Of a DNA stretch of 64,000 nt, positions 57,448-64,000 are shown piece by piece; within the stretch, counting starts at the first letter, position 1; each line of letters begins with the position of its first letter. The notes beneath the pieces are model-generated. The model was not told the DNA's origin. It saw nothing but the letters and a program-made list of their open reading frames with translations, and searched no databases. The stretch is from assembly GCF_008042035.1 (NCBI RefSeq), contig NZ_RDBL01000006.1, positions 482,901 through 546,900 of the forward strand. The letters run 5' to 3'. This DNA comes from Streptomyces sp. col6. Lineage in GTDB: Bacteria > Actinomycetota > Actinomycetes > Streptomycetales > Streptomycetaceae. Made by a program: the position numbers and the translations under genes.

Positions 57448-58302
57448 CTACTTGACGCTGCCGGCGGTGAGTCCGGCCTTCCAGTGCCGCTGAAGGGAGA
57501 CGAAGGCGACGATCAGGGGGATGACGGCGAGGAGGGAACCGGTGACCACGAGCGGGTAGAAGCCGGGCTCGCTGTGGGTGTTGGTGTTCCAGGAGTACAG
57601 CCCGAGGCTCAGCGGGAAGAGCTTGCGGTCCGAGAGCATCACCAGCGGAAGGAAGAAGTTGTTCCAGATCGCGGTGAACTGGAAGAGGAACACCGTCACG
57701 AAGCCCGGCATCATCATCGGCAGCCCGATGGAGAAGAAGGTGCGCAGCTCGCCGGCGCCGTCGATGCGGGCGGCCTCCAGGGCCTCGGCGGGGATGTAGC
57801 CGGCGGAGAAGACCCGGGCGAGGTAGACGCCGAAGGGGTTCACCAGGACGGGGATCAGCACCGACCAGTACGTGTTGACGATCCCGATCTTGCTGGCCAG
57901 CAGGTACATGGGCAGGGCCAGCGCCGTCGTGGGCACGAGCACGCCGAGCAGGACGAGCCCGAACAGCTTCTCCTTGCCCCGGAACTCGTACTTGTCGAAG
58001 GCGTACCCGGCCGCGACGCAGATCAGCGAGCAGACGACGGCGCCGGCTCCCGCGTACAGCAGGCTGTTCCCGTACCAGCGGAAGTAGACCCCGTCCCCGT
58101 AGGACGCGATGTCGGAGAGGTTCTTCGAGAGGTCGAAGCCCTCGAAGGAGAAGGTGTCCCCGGCCAGCAGCGAGCCGGTGTCCTTGGTGGCGGCGGTGAC
58201 CAGCCAGATCAGCGGGAAGAGCATGTAGAGGACGGCCAGGAGCAGGGCTCCGTTGACGGCGGCCTTCGACAGCCAGGGGTTCTTGCGGGTCGTGGTGCTC
58301 AT
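57448..58302 (-). CDS. carbohydrate ABC transporter permease (MalG-like)
   Basis: 284 residues, six membrane segments. The EAA loop is EALEAARIDGAGELRTFFSI followed by GLPMMMPG. ATG overlaps the stop of the other permease (ATGA). It forms the membrane channel with the neighbouring permease for a CUT1-type importer. Confidence 0.95.
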   Translation of the reverse strand: MSTTTRKNPWLSKAAVNGALLLAVLYMLFPLIWLVTAATKDTGSLLAGDTFSFEGFDLSKNLSDIASYGDGVYFRWYGNSLLYAGAGAVVCSLICVAAGYAFDKYEFRGKEKLFGLVLLGVLVPTTALALPMYLLASKIGIVNTYWSVLIPVLVNPFGVYLARVFSAGYIPAEALEAARIDGAGELRTFFSIGLPMMMPGFVTVFLFQFTAIWNNFFLPLVMLSDRKLFPLSLGLYSWNTNTHSEPGFYPLVVTGSLLAVIPLIVAFVSLQRHWKAGLTAGSVK

Positions 58303-59186
58303 GCGTGCGCGCCCTTCCGGCCGGTGAGGCGGGTGACGACGAAGGACAGCAGGGCGGCGGCGAGCGCGAGGAGTACGGAGGCGGCGGCCGCAAGTCCGAA
58401 GTCGTTGCGGGAGAAGGCCGCGGTGTAGGCGTACATGTTCGGTGTCCAGGAGGAGGAGACGGCGGACCCGGAGCCGGTGTTGAGGATCAGGGGTTCGGTG
58501 AACAGCTGGAGCGAGCCGATGATCGTGAAGAGCACGACCATCAGGACCGAGGAGCGGATCAGCGGGAGCTTGATGCTGAACGCGATGCGTCCGCCGCTCG
58601 CCCCGTCCACCGTGGCCGCTTCGAGCACCGAGCGGTCGATGGCCTGCAGCGCGGCGTAGAAGATCACCATGTTGTAGCCGAGCCACTCCCACAGCGCGAT
58701 GTTCACGATGGAGGGCAGCGCGCCGCCGGGGGAGAAGAAGTCGAAGCCGATGCCGCCTGAGTGCATCGCGGAGACGACGGGGCTGAGGCCCGGCGTGTAG
58801 AGGTACAGCCAGATCATCGCGGCGATGATGCCGGGCACGGCGTGCGGCAGGAACAGGGCGAGCTGGAAGAACCGCTTGGCGCGGGCGAGCGCCGAGTCGA
58901 GCAGCAGGGCGAGCGCGAGGGCTCCGCCGACCATCAGCGGGATGTAGAGCGCGCAGTAGCCGAGGAGGACGAGGAAGCCGTCGCGGAAGACCCGGTCACC
59001 CAGCGCCGCCGTGTAGTTGCCGAGGCCGGTGAAGACCGTCTCGGAGCCTCCGAAGCCGAGCCCCGACTGCTGTTCGGTGAAGAGGCTGAGCCAGACCGCG
59101 TAGCCGATCGGGATCAGCATCACGGCGGTGAACAGGACGAAGAACGGGGTCAGCAGGGTCGCGGCGGCGCGGGTGCGGGCCTTCAT
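58299..59186 (-). CDS. sugar ABC transporter permease (MalF-like)
   Basis: 295 residues with six membrane segments and the EAA loop LEAATVDGASGGRIAFSIKL. Four bases after the solute-binding gene, so tightly linked. No ATPase gene is present in the operon; Streptomyces CUT1 importers commonly share the ATPase MsiK encoded elsewhere. Confidence 0.95.
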   Translation of the reverse strand: MKARTRAAATLLTPFFVLFTAVMLIPIGYAVWLSLFTEQQSGLGFGGSETVFTGLGNYTAALGDRVFRDGFLVLLGYCALYIPLMVGGALALALLLDSALARAKRFFQLALFLPHAVPGIIAAMIWLYLYTPGLSPVVSAMHSGGIGFDFFSPGGALPSIVNIALWEWLGYNMVIFYAALQAIDRSVLEAATVDGASGGRIAFSIKLPLIRSSVLMVVLFTIIGSLQLFTEPLILNTGSGSAVSSSWTPNMYAYTAAFSRNDFGLAAAASVLLALAAALLSFVVTRLTGRKGAHA

Positions 59187-59190
59187 CCGG

Positions 59191-60519
59191 TCAGCCCTCG
59201 ACCTTCAGGCCGCGCTTGGACAGCTCGGCGACGGTCGCGTCGTGGGCGGCCTTCACGGCGTCGGGGATGGTGGTGCCGCCCCCGGCGACCTTGCCGAACT
59301 GGTCCTTGAGCGTGGTGTTGGTGGTGCCCATCGAGGGGCCCCAGGTCCAGCCCTGCTTGATGGCGGAGCCGCCGTCCTCGAAGACCTGGTAGATGTCCTG
59401 GCCGCCGTAGAACTTGGTGTCGAACGCCTTCTTCGCGGCCGGGCGCAGGGAGAGCGCGGCCGGGAACGCGCTGGAGGTGCCGGAGGAGATACGGGCCTGG
59501 ATGCCGTCCTCCGTGGTGGTCATCCAGGTGGCGAACTCGACGGCCGCGGCGGCCTTCTCGCTGTTCTTCGGCACGGCGAAGGTGGTGCCGCCGAGCATCC
59601 CGCTGGCGGGCTTGCCGTCCCAGGTCGGGATCGGGGCGACGGCCCACTTGCCGCTCTGCTCGGGCAGGGTGCCGCCGAGGACGCCGCCGCCCCAGGAGGC
59701 GCCGAGGTAGCCGATGGTGCCGCCGGTCTTCAGGGAGTTGGTCCAGGCGGGGGAGAAGGAGGCGTCGCTGCGAACCAGACCGCCCTTGACCAGGCCCTGC
59801 CAGTAGTCGGCGACCTTGGTGGTGGCGGCGTCGGTGGTGCTGACCTTCCAGGTGTCGCCGTCGGCCTTGAACCACTGGGCGCCGGCCTGCCAGACCATCG
59901 CCTCGAAGGTGGTCGGGTCGTCCGGGAAGAAGGTGCCGATGCGAGCCTTGGAGTCGGCCTTCTTGACCTTCTCGGCGGCGGACTTGAACGCGTCCCAGGT
60001 CTTGGGGACCTCGATGCCGTACTTGGCGAACAGGTCCTTGCGGTAGAAGAAGGCCTGCGGCGCGGCGTCGAAGGGGACGGCCCAGGTCTTGCCGCCGAGG
60101 GTCGTCTGCTCGACGGCCTGCGGGAGGAACTTCTTCCGGGTGTCCTCGGTGAAGTACTTCCCGATGTCCTGGAAGCCGCCCTGGCTGACGTACTCGGGGA
60201 GCTGCGGGTACTCGACGGAGACCAGGTCGGGGGCGTTGCCCGCCTTGATCGCGTTGGAGATCTTGGCGTAGCCGCCGGCGTTGCCTGACGGGGTCTCCTC
60301 GAACGTCACGTGGATGTTCTTGTGCGAGGCGTTGAACGCGTCCACGACCTCCTTGGTGCCCTTGGCCCAGCCCCAGAAGGTGATGTTCACGGGCTTGGCG
60401 GCGGTGCCCGTGCCGCCGCCGTCGGAGTCGTCGCCGCTCCCGCCGCAGGCCGTGACGACGGCGAGGGCGGTGACGGCTCCGGCTATGGAAAGAGTCGTTC
60501 TGCTCCAACTGCGGTTCAC
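59191..60519 (-). CDS. extracellular sugar-binding lipoprotein
   Basis: 442 residues. Signal peptide with lipobox VVTAC (C25) and a Gly/Ser/Asp linker; family 1 solute-binding fold with VNITFWGWAKGTKEVVDAFN, GNAPDLVSVEYPQLPEYVSQ and AVPFDAAPQAFFYRKDLFAK. Captures a sugar outside the cell for the two permeases. GTG 60519 follows AGGAG at eight bases. Sugar specificity unknown. Confidence 0.94.
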   Translation of the reverse strand: MNRSWSRTTLSIAGAVTALAVVTACGGSGDDSDGGGTGTAAKPVNITFWGWAKGTKEVVDAFNASHKNIHVTFEETPSGNAGGYAKISNAIKAGNAPDLVSVEYPQLPEYVSQGGFQDIGKYFTEDTRKKFLPQAVEQTTLGGKTWAVPFDAAPQAFFYRKDLFAKYGIEVPKTWDAFKSAAEKVKKADSKARIGTFFPDDPTTFEAMVWQAGAQWFKADGDTWKVSTTDAATTKVADYWQGLVKGGLVRSDASFSPAWTNSLKTGGTIGYLGASWGGGVLGGTLPEQSGKWAVAPIPTWDGKPASGMLGGTTFAVPKNSEKAAAAVEFATWMTTTEDGIQARISSGTSSAFPAALSLRPAAKKAFDTKFYGGQDIYQVFEDGGSAIKQGWTWGPSMGTTNTTLKDQFGKVAGGGTTIPDAVKAAHDATVAELSKRGLKVEG

Positions 60520-60561
60520 GGCGTAGCTCCTGAATCAGCGGCGACATTGACGTTGGGCGTG

Positions 60562-60613
60562 ATCCTTGGCCCAGCAATGTCCGAAGTCAAGAGCGAAAGA
60601 TTGATTGATCGAG
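60562..60613 (-). promoter_or_regulatory. promoter and operator-like motif of the sugar ABC operon
   Basis: On the minus strand TTGACT (60590-60585) and AAGGAT (60567-60562) are 17 bases apart. The motif TCGATCAATC (complement, 60603-60612) lies about 13 bases upstream of the -35. The same motif occurs in the promoter of the divergent DUF2264 gene. Confidence 0.6.
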
Positions 60614-60627
60614 AAAAGATCAGAACG

Positions 60628-61707
60628 TTATCGAGCGGTCGAAGCCCGCACCCGCAGACGCGGGAGCAGTGCCAGGTGCTGGCCCGGCTCGTCCTCCTGC
60701 TGCCCGGTGCCGAGTCTGCTGACCAGCAACTCCGTTGCGTAGCGACCGATTTGACGCTTGGGCGGGCTGACGGCGGTCAGCGGGATGTCGCCGAGCGCGG
60801 CCACCTCGTCGTCGTACGCGATCACCGCCAGGTCCTCGGGCACGCGCACCCCGAGGTCGGACAGCCGCTGGATCAGGTGGATCGCGTCCACGTCGTTGTG
60901 CACCAGCGCGGACGTGGCCCGGCCGGAGACCACCGCGTCGCGCACCTCCCGCACCGCCTCGTCGAAGCGGACCGGGTCGACCTCGGGGCCGGACGTCCCG
61001 ATCATCGCCGGGGCCCCGGTGTGCCCCAGCACCGCCAGCGCGTCCTCGTACCCGGCGCGCACCGCGAGCGCGGTCGGGCTGTCGGCGCGGGCGACGAGGA
61101 GCGGGGTGCCGTGGCCCAGGCCGACCAGATGGCGCACGGCGAGAAGGACCCCGTGCCGGTGGTCGGAGCAGACCCGGTCCAGGCCGTCGAGGGGCGACCC
61201 GGGTGCGGGGGTGCGCTCCAGGAGCACGGTGGGCACCGGCAGCCCGGCCATCCAGTCCCCGTACGCGGCCTGGTCCTCGGCGCCCCGCCAGGCCGGGGCG
61301 ATGAGCAGCCCGTCGGCCCCGGAGGCGAGCAGCCCCTCGGCGCGCGCCCGGTCCTCCTCGGGGCGGTAGTCGGAGATCCGCAGGACCAGGCGGGCCCCGG
61401 CGCGGGCCGCCGCCTCGTGCGCCCCGCGGATGACCTCCGCGAAGTAGTACGTCGCCGACGGCGCGATCAGCCCGATCACCGGGCCGCCCGCCGGGCCGGG
61501 CGCGGCGGGGGAAGCGGCGTCCCGGGGCCAGGAGACCGATCCGTGGACGCGGTCGAGCAGCCCGCGCTCGGCCAGCGCCTCGACATCGCGGCGCACGGTG
61601 ACGGGGGAGACCCCCAGCAGGCCGGCCAGATCCGAGACGCGGGCCGATCCGCGCTCCCGTACCAGGGCCAGAAGTCGGTCGTGACGTTCAGCAGCACTCT
61701 CGCGCAC
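60628..61707 (-). CDS. hybrid DeoR-type HTH / LacI-type sugar-sensing regulator
   Basis: 359 residues. The N-terminus is a DeoR winged helix (RHDRLLALVRERGSARVSDL, AGLLGVSPVTVRRDVEALAE); from about 75 a LacI/periplasmic-binding domain follows (PVIGLIAPSATYYFAEVIRG, AVIAYDDEVAALGDIPLTAV). Likely represses the adjacent sugar genes until its ligand binds. Starts with GTG 61707. Placed between the transport operon and the divergent hydrolase. Confidence 0.92.
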   Translation of the reverse strand: MRESAAERHDRLLALVRERGSARVSDLAGLLGVSPVTVRRDVEALAERGLLDRVHGSVSWPRDAASPAAPGPAGGPVIGLIAPSATYYFAEVIRGAHEAAARAGARLVLRISDYRPEEDRARAEGLLASGADGLLIAPAWRGAEDQAAYGDWMAGLPVPTVLLERTPAPGSPLDGLDRVCSDHRHGVLLAVRHLVGLGHGTPLLVARADSPTALAVRAGYEDALAVLGHTGAPAMIGTSGPEVDPVRFDEAVREVRDAVVSGRATSALVHNDVDAIHLIQRLSDLGVRVPEDLAVIAYDDEVAALGDIPLTAVSPPKRQIGRYATELLVSRLGTGQQEDEPGQHLALLPRLRVRASTAR

Positions 61708-61752
61708 GGCGGCGGCCCCCTTGTGGATCGCGATCTGATGGCTCGGCTGACC

Positions 61753-61766
61753 AGACCCTAGGGTCT
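61753..61766. promoter_or_regulatory. perfect 14-bp palindrome upstream of the regulator gene
   Basis: AGACCCTAGGGTCT, 46 bases before the regulator start. A half-site GACCCTAG recurs at 61798-61805. Possible autoregulatory site; unlike the TCGATCA motif. Confidence 0.4.
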
Positions 61767-61829
61767 CCGGTTCGGGTCAGGCCGGGCTCGCACCGCTGAC
61801 CCTAGTGCAGTGTGATCGATTGACGGAAG

Positions 61830-61884
61830 TTTCGATCATTCGCTACTCCCTCCCTTGACGTTCGATCAATCCGCGGTTCAGGAT
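61830..61884 (+). promoter_or_regulatory. promoter of the DUF2264 gene with two operator-like repeats
   Basis: TTGACG (61855-61860) and CAGGAT (61879-61884) with an 18-base spacer. TTCGATCATT (61831) and TTCGATCAAT (61861) are direct repeats exactly 30 bases apart, one upstream of the -35 and one inside the spacer; a related GATCGATTGA lies at 61814. Confidence 0.65.
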
Positions 61885-61921
61885 TCCTGGCGACGCCGAA
61901 GTCCGCCTCCAGGGGAGCATC

Positions 61922-63682
61922 ATGCCCACGACGAGCCCGTACACGGGACGCACCCGTGCCGACTGGGAGCGGTCGGCCGACCAACTGCTGCTCGCCGTAC
62001 GCCCCTACGCCTCGCCCCGGCACGGCCGCATCGACCTCCCCGGCCCCCGGCCGAGCTGGTCCGGACCCGTCTCCGACGGCCTCGAAGGCTACGCCCGCAC
62101 CTGGCTGCTCGCCGCGTTCCGGGTCGCCGGGGCACGCGGCGAGGACCCGCACGGATTCCTCGGCCGGTACGCCGAAGGGCTCGCCGCCGGTACGTCGGAG
62201 CCGGAAGGCGGTCCCGACGCCTGGCCGGGGATGGCCGGCACCCCCCAGGCCGTCGTCGAATCCGCCTCCGTCGCCCTCGGCCTGCGCCTCACCCGCCCCT
62301 GGCTCTGGGACACCCTCGACGACGCCACCCGGCAGCGCGCCGTCGACTGGCTGCTCCCCGCCCTCGGCCCGTCCCCGGTGAACAACAACTGGTGGCTGTT
62401 CGGGCTCACCGTCGCCGGCTTCCTCCAGGACGCGGGCATCGAGACCGACCGGGCCCGGCGCACCATCGACCGCGCGCTGGAACGCGTCGAGGACTGGTAC
62501 CTGGGCGACGGCTGGTACAGCGACGGGCCCAACCGCTCCTTCGACCACTACAACGCCTGGGCGATGCACTTCTACCCCGTCCTGCACGCCCACCTCGCCG
62601 GCGACCGGGACCTCCTGGCGCGCTACGGCCCCCGGCTGCACCGCCAGCTCGACGACTACAGCCGGATGTTCGGCGCGGACGGCGCCCCCATGCCGTTCGG
62701 CCGCTCCCTCACCTACCGCTTCGCCGCCGCGGCCGCCCCCTGGCTCGGCGCCCTGACCGGGTACACCCCGCTCACCCCGGGCGCCACCCGCCGCCTGGCC
62801 TCGGGCACCCTCGGCTACTTCCTCGACCGGGGCGCCACCGACCGGGACGGCCTCCTCACCCTCGGCTGGCACGGCCCCTACGCGCCCATGCTCCAGACGT
62901 ACTCCGGCCCCGCCTCCCCGTACTGGGCCTCCAAGGGCTTCCTCGGGCTGCTGATGCCCCCGGACCACCCCGTCTGGACGGCCGTCGAGGAGCCGCTGCC
63001 CGCCGAGAGGGAGGACGCCGTGACCGTCCTCGGGCCGACCGGCATGCTCCTCCAGTCCACCGCCGCGGACGGCCTGGTCCGGCTGCACAACCACGGCTCG
63101 AACCACGTGGGCGACGACGAGGACCCCGGCTACGCCCGCTTCGCGTACTCCACCCGTACCGGGCCGACCCACGGCGACGCCGTACGCGACAACCACTTCG
63201 CGCTGATCCTCGACGGCGCACCCACGGCCCGCCCCACCGCCGGCCCCCTCGGCCCGGCCGCCTCCGCGCACACCCCGCGCCCCGGCGTCCGTGTCGTCTC
63301 CGCGACCCTGGCCCACGGCCGCGCGGAGGTCCGCGCGCACCTGGTCACCGGCGCACCCGGGGGCACCCCCGTGCGCCAGACGGGCTGGGCCACGGGCGAC
63401 CCGGCGCTCACCGCCCAGCTCCACCCGGTCCACGGCTACGACGGCGAGGCCCGCGAACTGCCCGGCGGGGCCACCATGTTCGGCGAGACCTCCGGGCTCC
63501 TCGCCGTCGATGGCGTCACCACCGGGCCCCGGTCCCTCTTCGTGTCCCTCGCCTCGCTCACCGGTGAGGCGGAACCGGCTGCCGTCGCCACCCTCGCGGA
63601 CATCCGTGTCCAGAGCCCTCACGAGATCCACGCGACCTGGCACGACGGCACCACCGCCGTACTGCGCCTTCCGGGGGAGTGA
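61922..63682 (+). CDS. DUF2264 protein, probable glycoside hydrolase
   Basis: 586 residues, no signal peptide. The N-terminal (alpha/alpha)-barrel part (1-380) has PVNNNWWLFGLTVAGFLQ, GDGWYSDGPNRSFDHYNAWA and SPYWASKGFLGLLMP; a beta-rich C-terminal part follows. DUF2264 proteins are, to my knowledge, linked to CAZy family GH154 (uronidase-type activity); the substrate here is not shown. It would act in the cytosol on the oligosaccharide brought in by the ABC importer. ATG 61922 follows AGGGGAG. Confidence 0.85.
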   Translation: MPTTSPYTGRTRADWERSADQLLLAVRPYASPRHGRIDLPGPRPSWSGPVSDGLEGYARTWLLAAFRVAGARGEDPHGFLGRYAEGLAAGTSEPEGGPDAWPGMAGTPQAVVESASVALGLRLTRPWLWDTLDDATRQRAVDWLLPALGPSPVNNNWWLFGLTVAGFLQDAGIETDRARRTIDRALERVEDWYLGDGWYSDGPNRSFDHYNAWAMHFYPVLHAHLAGDRDLLARYGPRLHRQLDDYSRMFGADGAPMPFGRSLTYRFAAAAAPWLGALTGYTPLTPGATRRLASGTLGYFLDRGATDRDGLLTLGWHGPYAPMLQTYSGPASPYWASKGFLGLLMPPDHPVWTAVEEPLPAEREDAVTVLGPTGMLLQSTAADGLVRLHNHGSNHVGDDEDPGYARFAYSTRTGPTHGDAVRDNHFALILDGAPTARPTAGPLGPAASAHTPRPGVRVVSATLAHGRAEVRAHLVTGAPGGTPVRQTGWATGDPALTAQLHPVHGYDGEARELPGGATMFGETSGLLAVDGVTTGPRSLFVSLASLTGEAEPAAVATLADIRVQSPHEIHATWHDGTTAVLRLPGE

Positions 63683-63700
63683 GGGGCGGGCCTGCCGCGC

Positions 63701-64000
63701 CTACTGGGGTCCGTACTTGCGGCCCGTCCGCGAGGTCAGCCCTCCGAGCAGGCTGCGGGGTGTCAGCTTCACCGCCCCCATCAGGACCTTGTAGCGCGGG
63801 TCCGGGACCGACACCGACTTCCCGCGCGCCAGGTCCGCGAGCGCCGCGCTCACCAGCTTGTCCGCGTCGAGCCACATCCAGCCCGGGATGTTGCCCGTGC
63901 CCATCCCGGCGCGCTGGTGGAACTCCGTACGCACGAAGCCGGGGCACAGCGCCATCAGCCGCACCCCGGACCCGGCCAGGTCCTTCGCCGCACCCTGGCT
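63701..64000 (-). CDS. short-chain dehydrogenase/reductase, 3' part only
   Basis: The C-terminal about 99 residues are inside the window; the 5' part lies beyond base 64000. The segment VRLMALCPGFVRTEFHQRAG is the SDR helix after the catalytic Tyr/Lys site, and the basic end KLTPRSLLGGLTSRTGRKYG is like that of the SDR 'YqjQ/DltE' group. Convergent with the DUF2264 gene; role unknown. Confidence 0.8.
   Translation of the reverse strand, partial: SQGAAKDLAGSGVRLMALCPGFVRTEFHQRAGMGTGNIPGWMWLDADKLVSAALADLARGKSVSVPDPRYKVLMGAVKLTPRSLLGGLTSRTGRKYGPQ

Overview
The window is a high-GC actinobacterial chromosome segment, most probably Streptomyces. The signs are very high third-position GC, many GTG starts, the actinobacterial S10-spc-alpha ribosomal order (rpsJ to rplQ) without rpsD between rpsK and rpoA, a groES-groEL1 pair with CIRCE operators and a His-rich GroEL1 tail, and the truA, rplM-rpsI, glmM, coaA, glmS, acpS, nnr, alr, tsaE-tsaB-rimI-tsaD series.

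Layout. 1-455: remains of two regulatory genes (a winged-helix-like protein and, on the other strand, the tail of a GHKL ATP-binding protein) abutting each other, then a terminator. 456-4351 (minus): a two-gene, translationally coupled RNA repair/RNA end-processing operon. One protein is an RNA ligase with a degenerate HD-like region and a polynucleotide kinase. The other joins an MJ1316-type domain, an EEP (CCR4-like) phosphatase/nuclease domain and a poly(A)-polymerase-type nucleotidyltransferase. This is the most unusual system here. 4352-21227: ribosomal superoperon with secY, adk, map, infA and rpoA. 21316-27496: truA, a membrane protein, an ABC-F ATPase, rplM-rpsI and glmM. 27626-29599 (minus): coaA and a DUF389 protein.

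29776-39218 is an accessory block between coaA and glmS: a secreted protein, argG with ARG boxes and an apparently leaderless start, a His-rich DUF4396 membrane protein behind a CsoR-like copper operator, an oxidoreductase group with a divergent LysR regulator, and a double Lrp/RidA/MFS exporter group. 39373-50562 returns to core functions: amino-sugar, CoA/ACP, NAD(P)HX repair, D-alanine and the t6A tRNA-modification enzymes. The t6A genes are split by a small iron-box-preceded ORF and a catalytically degenerate L,D-transpeptidase-like protein. 50643-53785 holds small conserved or unknown membrane proteins and a polysaccharide deacetylase. 53909-56126 is groES-groEL1. 56390-63682 is a carbohydrate uptake and degradation locus (solute-binding lipoprotein, two permeases, hydroxyacid dehydrogenase, DeoR/LacI hybrid regulator, divergent DUF2264 hydrolase) with a shared operator-like motif. 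An SDR gene runs off the right edge.

A 25-bp dispersed element recurs about ten times in gaps between genes; in two places it supplies the stop codon of the neighbouring gene. No CRISPR array, insertion sequence, rRNA or complete tRNA gene was seen. All functions are inferred from reading the sequence; no database search was run.
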